A stretch of DNA of 64,000 nucleotides from Rapana venosa (lineage: Eukaryota; Mollusca; Gastropoda; Neogastropoda; Muricidae): positions 38,901,479 to 38,965,478 of the forward strand of contig CM054138.1 of the NCBI GenBank assembly GCA_028751875.1, read 5' to 3'. Both the position numbers and the translations under genes were made by a program. The notes beneath the pieces are model-generated. The model saw only the letters and a program-made list of their open reading frames with translations, did not search any database and had not been told where the DNA came from. Position 1 is the stretch's first letter. Each line of letters starts with the position of its first letter. Below, one piece after another: positions 37,370-48,290 of the stretch.

Positions 37370-37655
37370 TCCCGGGGGTGGGTAGCCTAAAAGGTCGAAC
37401 CCTTGCGCTCACAATCACTGAATCAGACAAAAACCCCCGGGGTTTTATTTCCCCTTTTAAGGGGGTATTTTTTCCCGGTTTTAAAATCAGTACAGACTCC
37501 ACTTCCCAAAAGTCCTTCAGATTTAACTATAAATGAGGCACCTGTGTGCGAACGCACGCCCGAACATCTTGCGCACAAAAGTTTAAAAAACCTGTTTTTC
37601 CCCTTTCATGAAAGTAGGGCCTTGTGTGCCCCGTGGGAACTTCATCCCTTTTTTT
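37370..37655 (+). mobile_element. Degraded SINE-A copy
   Basis: The piece GAGGCACCTGTGTGCGAACG, then GAACATCTTGCGCACA, then GTAGGGCCTTGTGTGCCCCG matches the body of the clean copy at 48340-48440. The upstream part is smeared. Confidence 0.6.
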
Positions 37656-37935
37656 TCCCTTTTTTTCATGTTTCTCCCAGGGGAGGGGTTTTACACGGGT
37701 AAACTTCTCCATCTCTCTCTGTTTTGAGCTTTCCCCCTTATTTATGCCCCTTTCTTTTAAAATCATCGGGAATACAAAGGGAGCCCAGGGTTTTTCTACG
37801 GCTTCCCCTTGGTCCCCTTTCCCCTCCACTACCAAAATTTATTGCTTTTTTTTTTGAAGTAGTGGTCTGCTTTTGTTGAACGTGCCTAACCAGCGCAGTC
37901 TAAATTGGGACTAGCTACAGACTTTGCAATTCCCT
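37655..37935 (-). pseudogene. LINE C-terminal fragment, smeared
   Basis: Minus-strand translation gives LKERGINKGESSKQREMEKF and VKPLPWEKHEKK, matching ERGINKEEAQNRERW...VKPPLGE of the 11078-11377 copy. The upstream words GAAGTAGTGGTC and AACGTGCCTAACC match its reverse complement too. It appears inserted in, or next to, the SINE-A copy at 37370-37655. Confidence 0.7.
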
Positions 37936-40600
37936 AGTAGTTTTAATTTAGGATCCTGTCCCTTTCCCCCTTTTTTCTTTGGGAGTAGCGAGCTTATTTT
38001 TCACAGTCTTCAAAAAACGTTCCGGTTTTTGTAAAAAAACCCCCGGGGTTCCCCAACCAACAGGAGAACAGGTCTTTAAAGCAGGCCTTGATATCAACAG
38101 GGTTTGTGTGGGATTTTTGATTTTCTTTGGGAACTTGCCAATTCTTTCCATTTCTTCCAAGCACCGCAATCCTTTGGGTTTTGACAAACTAACTCAGATT
38201 TTGCTTCACCAGCTCATCATCTCTCCTACTTTTTAGGTAGCAGGAAATTTTGTTTTTACCAACTTCTTAAAATTTTCCCTTGTTTGAATTTAGCTCCTTC
38301 TTTCTGATCGGTATTGGGCCCTTTAAACCCTTTTTATTCTTTCAACTGGGGCAGACAATTTCTCCGTCCTCCTTCTTCAGACTTTGAAGCTTTTTTAGCC
38401 TCTTTTTTGACACCAATTTTTGACAGTTTGGTTAGCATTTTAAACAAAATTTTTCCCCCAACCCTTTTTGGCAGCACCACCCCGGGTTTTTTTGCCTTTC
38501 TCTCTAGTGGTCGCGATCTTTTCCCAAATGTTTATTTTTGCGCCCGGGGGGAAAAAAGATGCAGAATTTACAAAAAATGCATTTCACCAGGGAGGAAGTA
38601 AAAAAGAACATAAAATTATTAAAGGGTTATTCCCTTTTCCTAATTAAAAGAATAATAAATATAAAATAAAAATCAAAAAAAAGGTTTTAAGCCCCAAAAC
38701 CGCAATGCCGGAAAAGGCCTACCACTTGGGAGAAACTTTTTCAACTCGCAATTTATTGCAATAGCTAAATTTAGAGCTTACAACTGTTTCCACCATAAAA
38801 AATTTCAGGTTTTTTAGGCAAACAAAAGGAAAATACTTAGCATGTGCTGAGCCCTGGGCCCCCGTTTTAAAAATTTTTGGGACCTGAGATCATTGAAAAA
38901 GTACCCCATTTATTAATATTAGTATTAAAATAGAATGCCGGGTCTTTCTTGGGGATTTTAACTTGGGGTTACCCGTAGGGGGAAAAAATTTTAAAAAATT
39001 TATGCTATTCTGTATTCACTGAAAAATTTAAATTTAGTTTCACTTTTTTTCGATTGAACTGTCTGGCATATATGGATTTTTTAAATTTAGTTTAAACTTT
39101 ATAAAATGTTTTGAAAGAATTTTTAATTACTATTTTAATTTTGTCATTATTTTTTTAAAATTTTAAAAATATCTTGAAATTTATATTTATGGTTCCATGG
39201 TTTGGGAAAGGGGGGGAAAAGTTTAGTTGAAAAAAACTTGATAGAAAATACTTTCAGTGTCAATTTGGGGGGAAGATGAGTTTGGGGCAATCCTGTTATT
39301 TACTTATTATTTTAAAATTTTTAAAGTTCATTCTTAAAAGTACAAACAAGATTTTAAAATGGGAAAAGGGTATTGTTTAAGTTTTTTGGGAAGGGAAAAG
39401 CATTTAAAAATGAACTGTGCTTTAATCATTAAGAAATTTAAAGTCCATGGCTATTGGGTTTTTTGGGTATTGCCCGTAAATTTGGGGACTCTGCCCCCGT
39501 GAAATTATCTATGCCTTGTCAGTAGGATTTCCAAGAGGTGTTAAAATTTATAGGGGCCAGCCCCCAGAATTTTGAGAAATATTCTTTGGGGGAGGTGGGG
39601 AATGGCAGCAGTGGATGTTTTGGGGTTTTTCTAATTGCACGGGAGAGCGAAAATAATAATAAACTTATTGTTTTTTTAAAATTTTCTTTTCTGTTTAAAT
39701 TTTGGGGCAGTTCCGGAAACGAGAAAAACAACCCCAAAACCTTTTGCCCTGATAGAGATGGGCCAGGACAATACAAGAAGCTTACACATGTAAATTTTTT
39801 GTTCAGTAACAATTTAAAAAACCAAAAATTTTTGCTCAATCTTATAATAATAAAAGCTGTAGTGATATTACATTATTACCACTGTGCAAAAACAAACAAA
39901 CACAGATTTTTGAAATTTCAACAGAAAAACCAAAAAAAAAAAAGGGGCAAAAAATGAGAAAGGGGAAAAAAAGAAAAAGAAGGTTTAAAAAAAATATTTT
40001 TTCACAAATCCATCTGACCAAATTTACCCTGAGTACTTTTCCCACTCATACAGTAAAAAACAACAACAAAAAACCCCAAAAACAACAGATTAATATTTTT
40101 TCTTTTGAAAAAAAAAATTGCTTTTTGCAAAAGAATAGAAGAAAAATTAAAAAAAAATGCATTTCACATGCATGCCAAAACTGACTTTTTAAAAAGCATG
40201 TGCTTTGATGGGATGTACAAGTAGATGGTTTTAAAAAAATTATTTTTATAAATATAACATGCTGCCAGGGGCGTTGCACCCGGATACACACAACAAAAAA
40301 ACCCACACACACAGAAATAAGATAGGAACATGCTTTTCTTCCTTTTTTCATTCAAATAATTTTTTACCCCCCCAAGCGGGCGGGGAAAAACCTGGGAAAG
40401 CTCCTGCTCCATTTTAAGATTTTTTTTCACTTCAGTTTTGTGTTCTTAAAGAAATTCCATGGAACATGTACATGTTTGTTTGCTGTTTTCTTTGCCTGCA
40501 TAAAAAAAAATCAAGTCTAAAATCTAGTTTTGCTGGCTTAACTGTTAACAGCACAAGAGCATAATTGAGTTTAAAAAAAAAAAAATGTTTGTTTTAATTT
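37935..40600. other. Pecanex intron, mostly smeared, unassigned
   Basis: No supported gene. A minus-strand stretch around 38000-38190 (SKPKGLRCLEEMERIGKFPK and ISRPALKTCSPVGWGTPG) looks protein-like and may be a transposon remnant, but I cannot identify it. Normal texture resumes at about 40450. Confidence 0.4.
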
Positions 40601-40603
40601 CAG

Positions 40604-40785
40604 ACCTTGGTCCCTACCATACTGGTTTGGGGCCTGTACTGTGGGACAGTGGGTGTCATCTTCACATTCATCAAGGTCTTTAACTTTAAATTGCACCATA
40701 TCTTCAACACGGGGGAGATAGTGGAGGAAGATGCTGCTTCAGAGAGCCGAGCTTCTGAGGCTGCTGGCAAAACACAGGAAAATAG
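40604..40785 (+). CDS. PCNX: Pecanex exon 2: second membrane segment and cytosolic/luminal linker start
   Basis: 182 nt; acceptor ttaatttcag, donor AATAG|GTGGGT; enters in phase 0, leaves in phase 2. It encodes TLVPTILVWGLYCGTVGVIF, then TFIKVFNFKLHHIFNTGEIV and EEDAASESRASEAAGKTQEN. The hydrophobic span followed by K-x-x-N-[FY]-[KR]-L-H-x3-[ND]-x-GE-[IV]-V is the conserved second part of the pecanex N-terminus. It was recognised first from this clean exon, which then allowed exon 1 to be found. Confidence 0.93.
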
Positions 40786-40854
40786 GTGGGTATTTAAAAA
40801 TTTGTGTGTGTGTGTGAAATTTTGGGCACATTAAAAGTTGAAAAAATGTTAGCT

Positions 40855-41330
40855 CATAATAAAAATAACAAGAAGAAGAATTTTTATGATATAGCGCTGA
40901 ATCTTGCAAAGGAACAAATCAAAGGGCTTATATTTGAATCATTTAGACTTGCAATCATCTATAAATAAAATAAAAAGATATCAATATGACACACACGCAC
41001 ACACATCCATGCAGAGCATGCCTATGCATGGTGATGGAGATGGGGGTGGCCGCTGAAGAATATGGATAGATAATGATAGGGAAGATATTAGGAAGGAAAT
41101 AAATGTGTTTTGAGGCTGGATTTGAGAGTATCGAATGTAGTTTTTTGGTGAAGGGACAGAGGGAGGTCATTCTAGGTGGATGGACCACAGATAGTGAAAG
41201 AGCGACAGCAGACAGTGGTTTGCTTGAATCTCAATGTTTGGAAGCAACAGAGTATCTGCAGCTGAATGAAGGGAATGGGATGGAGTGTACAGGTGAAGAC
41301 AATTGCAGAGATAAGAGGGTACACTTGTTT
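40855..41330 (-). mobile_element. L2-like LINE 3' fragment, minus strand
   Basis: Minus-strand reading: CACCTGTACACTCCATCCC (near 41290), AGCTGCAGATACTCTG, TCCAGCCTCAAAACACAT, then the family 3' tail GCAAGATTCAGCGCTATATC (near 40895) and an imperfect (ATT)n end. It matches 60330-60808 of copy 3. It faces a plus-strand fragment of the same LINE at 41331-41600. Confidence 0.85.
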
Positions 41331-41600
41331 ACAATCTTTTTACTGGCTGCCTGTCTCAAAAAGAGTGAAGTGTTAGATTGATACCCTATGTTTCAAGCGT
41401 CTCCAGAAAACTGCACCCTCTTATCTCTGTAACTGTCTTCACCTGCACTGTCCATCCCATTCCCTTTGTTCAGCCACAGATACTTTGTGTAAATCCAACC
41501 TCAAAATGCACTTGTTTCTTGCCTGAGATTTCCTCCCATGTCTCATTATCTGCCGCTACTTTTCACAGCCACCTCCTTCTCCATCACCCTGCCTAAATGC
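41331..41600 (+). mobile_element. L2-like LINE 3' fragment, plus strand, internally deleted
   Basis: Contains ACTGGCTGCCTGTCTC, CTTATCTCTGTAACTGTCTT and CAGCCACAGATACTTTGTGT, then jumps directly to AAATCCAACC...CAAAATGCAC, skipping about 120 nt relative to copy 3. A GT-rich tract follows (41617-41660). Confidence 0.85.
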
Positions 41601-41934
41601 TTTGCTTGGTGTGTTGTGTGTGTGTGTGTGTGTGTGTGCGTGTGTGTGTGTGTGTGTAAATTTGGTATCAGTTAAGGCTAGACACGGGTCTAAAACAAAA
41701 GGGGCCCAAATTGTGATTTTTAGAATAAAAAATTTTTATGTACAAATATGGAGATTTCCCTGCATTATTTTTAAAGAAATCAGGTTGTAAAACAAGTGTA
41801 CCTGTTATCGATAAAAAGGCTTAGGAGTTTGAAATTTATGTAATTTTGGTGGCCAATTTGGATTGTTTTCATGGCAACTGTGCATAAAAATGAGTAATTT
41901 ATAGATCTTTAGCCTTTACAAGTGATGCCTTTCA

Positions 41935-43339
41935 ATATATCATAGTAGGTAGTGGCAGCCCCCTGCGAATACTGTCATCACTGCTGAAAAGTGGCAAATT
42001 TTCGGTCTTTTCACTTCCTTATTACTCCGCTTCTGTTTTACTGATTAAAAAACACTGTATATCGGAAAAAAGTTCAATCTTTCTTCTTTTCATTGAGTGC
42101 ATTTTTATTTCTGTGGCTTGTGTATCGTCAATACGCAGAGCGTATGAATGAGGTGTGCGTTCCGCTAAAAAACATTGCGCGCGGCCGCCATTTTCGCGCA
42201 CATGGGACAAATCTTCAAGAGACATGACCACTTTGAATCGATGCGTATTTGCGACAGACAACTATTGTCACTATATTTGGTATCATTGTGTTCAGATTTA
42301 TTGTAGAATACCAAGATGGTGTGAAAGTTTTTTCATATCTGGCTAATTTTCCGGAAAAACGGGATTTTTGGCAGTACACGATCTCCGACGGCGAACTCCG
42401 AAGAACCTGTAGCTTAAAATAGCCAATACTCAAGGTGAAAATCAAACTAGACGACCTATTTGTACTAGTTTGGGAACGGGTTAATGTATTCATGGACTGT
42501 CGTTCACCCGCAAACCAATAAAAGCGAAGTGTTCAAATCGCGGAAAGTTCGTTAACGCAAGGGCAAGGACGAACGGACATGACCGATCTTGTCAAGGATC
42601 GACAAATTTTTTCGATTTACAGGATAAATTTCATAAATGTTTCAATATAGATCATTAATATAACAGTTTATTTATACAAAGATTGCGTGGTTTGCGTAAT
42701 AATTCGTGCGATCGTTGAAAACGAAGACTTAGAAAAGGACTATTATGATCATTGTCGATCTTCCGACATGTGCAAACCGGAAAGAAGAACGCATGCCCGA
42801 TTTCGTCAGATATGTCCACAAAATCACTTCACAAATTTATGATGATGGCAAAATAAGATAGTTTGAACGTATCTCTGTACAATGTATTTTTTTGGTAAGG
42901 TTATATGGTGAAATAGTGATCGTATTTAACAATTTGCTGAATGACCAGCCTAACCAAGAGAAGATAATCCGAGATTGTCATGACTCGTGATTTCGTGAAG
43001 CAAACGTTGTCCCCGTTTTTTGTTTTTGTTTTGACCAATTCACACTTTAGTATCATTTTTGGTGAATTGAAAGTGGAGTTTAGTTTATTTTCTTTGGATT
43101 TTTGAGTTACACAATCTTTCCATAGATTAATGTGATATAAATGAACTTCTTCTCCGGCAACATATACAAGGTAGAGTTGTCAGTGCAGTAATACTCAATA
43201 GTGAGCTTATTATTATATTTTGTATTGCCATACACGATACATATTAGTACAGTGTCTATCAGCCTAGCACCCCCCCCCCCCCCCAAATTCATTTCCCTTT
43301 TCCATTATTTTGGGGTTGATTGGCTTCCAGTGCTAGCAT

Positions 43340-43373
<34 letters not shown>

Positions 43374-45374
43374 CCGCAAGCTTGTGTGTGTGTTATAATA
43401 AAAGAAATTAACACAGATGTGCTTCAGGTAAATAATTCTTTATTTCAAGCTTTATCAGTCTGTGACACATTTGTACTGCAGTCATTACCAGCAGTTCTAG
43501 CACCAATGGAATGAAGACTTTGTTGGATTTCTTATATGTGGCATAGTGTGTCTCCCCTCTTATTTTCTTTGTCTATGCATAACATTTTCTATAAACCTTT
43601 TAGTTTTTCATTTCTTTAAATGCTGACATAGAAATGGAAATCAACTAAACAAGCTGAGGTTCATTTTTCTGGCAACTCTAAACAGTTGTCATCCAAAGGT
43701 GTGTTGCAGAGATTTGCAAGCATCTTCTGATTCAGTTATTGGTACTAAAGCAAGAAGGTGATAAGGCATTTGATGAAACAGCCACGTTTCTCTGTCAACT
43801 CAATTGAATGCTGAGCTTCCAGGATTGCTGTGTCTTCTGACTAAGTTGAAAGAAAATGTACTACAGGATACACCAATAGAAAGACATTTTTGTCCAAGCC
43901 AGTTCATATAGGACAGCTGTGTCCATTTAAGGATTGCTGTGTGAAAATGTTGTAACCAGCCAACATGGACATCATCTGGAGACTTATGCATCCCCTTCAT
44001 GTGGACTTTTGAAAGCTGTTATTGCTTTTGAAAACAGGCATAGGAAAACACATAATGGTATGTACCAATGGTGGGAGCAACTGACAGGAAATTCTGTGGA
44101 AGAGGCAGCCTTGTACACAACAGTGGGAAAAAATTACAAATAAGACATCAAAGCTGGCTTCAACTGCCTACAGAGAAAAATTATAAAAAGACTGGAATAA
44201 ATTTTTGCTTTTGTGGTCTTTTCTCCTTCAAATGAGTGTTTCATCATTAGTAGGTTGAGTGGCTTTGGCTGATTCAAGTGATTTGGCTTCTTGCGTTCTG
44301 CATCCTCAGTGTCCTCTAACACTGTAGCATCAAATTTACACCAGCCTAGTTCTCTGACATCAGAGGTTCACAAGTTTAGTGAGGGAGCACTGAGCTGCCC
44401 CAGTCCTGGCATGAACCTATCCCTCTCCTTTACCACCTGTAATTAGGCATTAGTGAAGCTGGTTCTCAGAATGATATATCACAACATATGAAATGCATGC
44501 AAAGTGATTAATCATTAAAATAGGGATTGTTCATCTGATTAATCATTAAAATATGAGTTAAAATGATTTTTGTTTCTTTTCTAAGCATGTTTTTACAAAA
44601 ACTAATGTTTCACAATATTTCACTTAAATGTTCACCACATATTTAGCCACTTGGCAGCCATTTTGAATCTGAAAACACATTATGTAATTGATGAAAAAAA
44701 TCAATAAATGTATTTTTAAATAGCATATACAACCATATTTTACACCACCAAATTCCAAGTCAATATCTATACAGGTTCAAAAGTTATTAATGAAAATCTA
44801 CCATGTACTGTCTTTTTGGTCCGTCGCAGGGCATTTTAGGGTTTTCGGCAAAATTAGACCCCAATATTTGAAACATTTGGTCTAGTATAGCCCTAGAAAA
44901 AATTGGACATAATCTATGTATGCATATCTTTTAAGCAATGTAAAAATGAAGCCATAAAATGCTATCTTATCCAACCTGTTGGACCTCAAACATGGCTTAT
45001 CGTGCAATTTGAGTAAACTGCCAAACACACGATGAGGCAGTTTTAACAAAGTATATCTTTTTTCCCCTTCAAGATAGAGAGCTGATTCTTTTTGTAGATT
45101 ATATTAGTATTATAGACATTGTATGTGGAAATTTTTATGGGTGTGATTGTACTGCTTTCCACAACAGGTCCTTTCCAAATAATGCTTCCATACAGTTAAA
45201 ATGGCCGAAAAATGTACTGCCATCTTTAGACACCCATAACTTTTGAAAAAATAGAGATAGAGACATAATTCTTTTTTGGTTGTGTTTGTTTTAAAAAGTT
45301 CTTTTCAAAAATACCATTTTTTATGTACACAAATGCTATATAAAATGTTGGCTGCCGCTACCTATATGATATAT
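41935..45374. mobile_element. Candidate 3.4-kb DNA transposon bounded by inverted repeats
   Basis: The left end ATATATCATAGTAGGTAGTG + GCAGCC (41935-41960) is the reverse complement of the right end GGCTGCCGCTACCTATATGA + TATAT (45350-45374), with one mismatch and one 1-nt gap over 26 nt. Inside are CpG-containing sequence (42160-42600), a C-run and (CA)n (43270-43371), protein-like debris (43690-44150) and a conserved-looking AT-rich right part. I see no intact transposase and no clear target duplication, so the superfamily is not assigned. Confidence 0.5.
43690..44150 (+). pseudogene. Unidentified protein-like debris
   Basis: Frames in succession give CVAEICKHLLIQLLVLKQEG and DKAFDETATFLCQL, then after a shift NAELPGLLCLLTKLKENVLQ and DTPIERHFCPSQFI, and later LKAVIAFENRHRKTHNGMYQ and WWEQLTGNSVEEAALYTTVG. 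The runs are too long and too varied in composition to be noise, but they are broken by stops. I do not recognise the family. It may be the remains of the transposase of the surrounding element, or of a captured gene. Confidence 0.35.
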
Positions 45375-45429
45375 GGTACAACTTCTAACATAAGCTAGTA
45401 AACAAAATTTCATCAGTGTCAATCCTTTT

Positions 45430-45596
45430 AGTTTGTGGGCGGTTCCATAATGTAAATGATTTGAATGCAAGCACTTTTGTTTGCTTTATAAGATTCAGCG
45501 CTATATAAATTCCAGACATCATCATCGTCGTCATTGTTGTTGTTGCTGTCGTGGTCATCATGATTGTCATCATCATCGTTCTTCTTCTTCTTCTTC
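45430..45596 (+). repeat. L2-like LINE tail fragment with ATC-type repeat
   Basis: TAAGATTCAGCGCTATATAA then ATTCCAGAC, the family 3' tail, followed not by (ATT)n but by (ATC/GTT/CTT)-rich trinucleotide repeats to about 45597. Confidence 0.75.
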
Positions 45597-46565
45597 TGAT
45601 GTATGCTGGGTATGTTTGTGTTTCCGTAACCCACTAAAAGCTGACATGAATTATGGGATCTTTAATGTGCATATTTCATTTTTGCATGTGCAGACATGAA
45701 GAGAATTAAGGCACTGGCAGGTCTGCACTTAAAGTTGACTTGAGAGATTGTAAAAGTCCCACCCTTAACCATTAGACTGCCCCACCCTGGAAATTTTCCG
45801 GGGCTAAATGTGCACCCTATACTCCTACAACCCTGAAAATTTCCGGGGTGTCGAACCGAAGTAAACAAGCCTGCTTCCTTGACTACAGTTAAAGGGAAAG
45901 AACTCCAAAATTAGTGGAGATCATTCTCCTGTTGCTTGGCAACATCCAGCTGGAAAAACCGTGGCAAAAATGATCATTTTTTAGCTCGTATTTTGTGTTT
46001 TTATGCATGACTGCTTGGGCAGTTCTTGTTCAAAATGGCTGACACTTCTTGTTGAAGGCATCAATAACTTTACACAGCTGAAAAAGGGGCAAATAAAACT
46101 TTAGATTTATCTGACAGTGATGAAAAACGGTCGTGTATGATTCAGGAGATCGTGCATTTAAAAAAATGAATGTGATATGGCCTGGACTTTGACTTTTGTT
46201 TGAGTTACTGAGATGGGGGGGGGGGGGGGGGGGGGTGTACTCAAAATGACAGTGGTTTACATTTTAAATATATTTTTGAAGTGAAATCACTGAAATATTA
46301 ATTTGAGCTTGCCTCAAAGCAATCTACGATATATATACTGTCATTGGGTAGACTATCAGGATTATTCAGGTAGTAATTTATGAGTAAGAGGGATATGAAC
46401 ATAGCAAGTGGTACATGAGAATTTTATTCCCTGGCAATAGGGTGCACTTGCACTGGGCAGTTAAGAGGTTAATTCACCAGACACCACTGAGGTTCAAACC
46501 CATGACTTCATTGACCCATGGGATTGAAGTCAAATGGTCTTAGCCACTCGACTATAGTGTTCATC
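45597..46565 (-). mobile_element. SINE-B copy split by a MITE
   Basis: The left half (45597-45764) has GATGTATGCTGGGTATG, GACATGAATTATGGGATC, AAGGCACTGGCAGGTCTGCA and GAGATTGTAAAAGTCCCACC. The right half (46473-46565) has GAGGTTCAAACCCATGACTT and GGGATTGAAGTCAAATGGTC. The two halves are collinear with the unbroken copy at 690-1000. The piggyBac-like MITE sits exactly between them. Confidence 0.85.
45769..46468. mobile_element. piggyBac-like MITE, copy 1, TTAA-flanked
   Basis: Flanked by TTAA at 45765-45768 and 46469-46472. The ends are imperfect inverted repeats: CCATTAGACTGCCC on the left, CCTCTTAACTGCCC on the right read inverted; subterminal GTGCACCCTAT is also inverted. There is no coding capacity. 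A G-run is at 46206-46236. TTAA duplication with CC-starting ends is typical of piggyBac-type elements. The second copy is at 60958-61673. Confidence 0.85.
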
Positions 46566-46569
46566 AAGT

Positions 46570-47423
46570 AGCATTCAGTTCAATGCCCAATTAATCAGAT
46601 AAATCATGTGCTACAAAAGCCAAAAAGGAGACGCCAGATTTTTTTTCTTTGGCCACGCAATGTGTGAATAGCATTGCTATCACATGCAGTGCTTTTCCCC
46701 TTCCATCTCTACCAAGTGCGTATGAGTGGTCTAAATTTATCAATGGTACCCTCCGACACATTCCCTGGATCCTTTCACCAAGTTTCAGACTCATTCAGTC
46801 ATTGTGTGAGGATCATTTATGTTTGAAGGAAAAGTAAAAACTGCCCATGTGGTCAGCACCAACAGTCGGCTGTGGTCATAATGGAAAGTACAAGCGCCCA
46901 TTGTTGATGTCAGCTGCAGTTGTAAAAGGGTCAAGAAAGTTACAGTTATGCCTTATGGGTCTGTGGTTTGTTTTAGAGAGTGATATTTTCTGTCTTGGGG
47001 TTGGTTAGTTTGTTTTGTGTTTTCTGCTTCTCTTTTTTTCTAATCTGGCTTCATTTCTATATTTGTTACTTAACTTAAAGAATGATGAAAAGAGTATTTT
47101 AACCATGTCATAAAAATAATATTTAATTTCTGTCTGTGAAATTTTAGCAGTTAAGACTGTACAACTGGAGCTTGATACAAGCTAGATCAACCATTGATTA
47201 TATTCATCCTGTCTGTGACTAAAATGAGCATTGTTGCATCAATATGATTTCACAACCCTTTACTAGTTGTTGTGAAGTGCCAGTGTTTAAGATTTTATTC
47301 AGCGAAAGTCACAGACATGCACTGAGATATTTGAACCTAAATCTCAATGGACGATGTGCAGTAAACTTATTTCCACTAGTTCCAGGCTGTAATAGATATT
47401 GGCACATGATTTCTCCATTTTAG
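46570..47423. other. Pecanex intron, no recognised feature
   Basis: Normal-texture sequence without shared repeats or coding signal. Confidence 0.5.
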
Positions 47424-47566
47424 GAGTGAGAAAGGCGAGGCATATGAGATGAGTGTGCTGTCTTCGGCTGGTGGTGACTTCCCTGCTGACAACAAAGCTG
47501 ATGTTGGAGAAGACAAAGGGCATGGTGAGACAGAGGGGATGCTTCCATTACCCGATGGATCAAAAG
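47424..47566 (+). CDS. PCNX: Pecanex exon 3
   Basis: 143 nt; acceptor ccattttag, donor AAAAG|GTGCAT; enters with one base completing Arg, leaves in phase 1. It encodes SEKGEAYEMSVLSSAGGDFP, then ADNKADVGEDKGHGETEGML and PLPDGSKG. The 'EMS' core resembles the 'GIEMSEF' stretch that follows the N-terminal membrane segments in vertebrate pecanex. The rest is an acidic, disordered linker, as expected for this variable region. Confidence 0.85.
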
Positions 47567-47589
47567 GTGCATCTTTTTGTTTGACATCT

Positions 47590-47710
47590 TCTAGGCTGTG
47601 TGTGTGTGTGTGTGTGTGTGTGAAGTTAAGCCAAGTTGAAGATACTTTAATCATCCCATGAAGGGCAGTTTCAACACTGACAGGCACATAATTCTTTTTA
47701 AATCATAATC
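47590..47710 (+). repeat. (GT)n and dispersed repeat fragment
   Basis: (GT)n at 47597-47621, then ACTTTAATCATCCCATGAAG and CAACACTGACAGGCAC, matching 8370-8470 in the same orientation. In both loci the tract is preceded by a GTCAAG/GTTGAAG-type sequence. Confidence 0.75.
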
Positions 47711-48148
47711 CAAAAAAAAGTGAAGAGAACTTTGATAATTGTGACAGTGCATGTGAAAAACAGGTAAAATGGAATTTTGACACATTTTAAAAATTTTATT
47801 TTGCCGCCATATCATACTGATGAAATCACTGGGTAAAATGGAAAAAAAGAAGAGATTTTAAAATATTTTTTAGTTTTGATTTTATTGTCATTTGAATGTT
47901 AATACTCACTGGTGGCCATTTAAGAGTAGAATTCCTTCAACCATTTACAAAGAATGCTCTGGCACTGTTGTTTACCAAAAGTTGGTCAACCAGCTCCTGA
48001 GAGTGAAGGGAAATGAGGAGGGGGTGCAAAGGAGAGAGGACAGGGAAAGGTGAAGGTCAGCACTTCTGCATCTAGAGAGAAAAGAGGAAAGGGGAGAGTC
48101 ATTGTTAATTCCCAACTCTTAACCTCAATAATTTTCACTGATATTTTT

Positions 48149-48188
<40 letters not shown>

Positions 48189-48290
48189 CAGAGAGAGGAA
48201 TGGAGGGAACTGGTTGTTGAGTCTTTGAGGGTGCCCCCACGGTCGTCAGACTACGGGACAGATATATATATATAAGAAATGGTTTGGGAC
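47710..48290. other. Pecanex intron with (TA)n
   Basis: (TA)n at about 48152-48186. Nothing else recognised. Confidence 0.55.

Larger units (their letters stand above)
26440..40450. other. Long block of 'smeared', error-rich sequence
   Basis: Over about 14 kb the DNA shows stretched homopolymers and many substitutions in which a base is replaced by its neighbour, plus single-base indels. Regions with known expectation prove it. MLK and pecanex first exons are recognisable but frameshifted (HRDLK reads HRALN; the GGWFYDP region is scrambled), and repeat copies here (33232-33640, 37655-37935) differ from the clean copy at 11078-11377 by the same kind of change. Host exons, SINEs and LINEs are all affected equally. 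This fits low-quality consensus or gap filling, not biological decay. All reading frames in this block should be distrusted. Confidence 0.75.

Noticed and set aside
37948..38236. Protein-like minus-strand frame near 38.0-38.2 kb
   Set aside because: Suggestive composition but no family recognised and the sequence quality is poor; not called as a gene.
26440..40450. The smeared block as biological hypermutation (RIP-like) or an ancient decayed locus
   Set aside because: Changes are to the neighbouring base of any kind, not a single transition type, and they hit host exons whose splice sites and phases are otherwise preserved. Technical error is the simpler reading, though only raw reads can settle it.
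42160..42600. CpG-bearing stretch as a CpG-island promoter
   Set aside because: It lies within a candidate inverted-repeat element inside a pecanex intron and no exon starts nearby; the composition alone is not enough.
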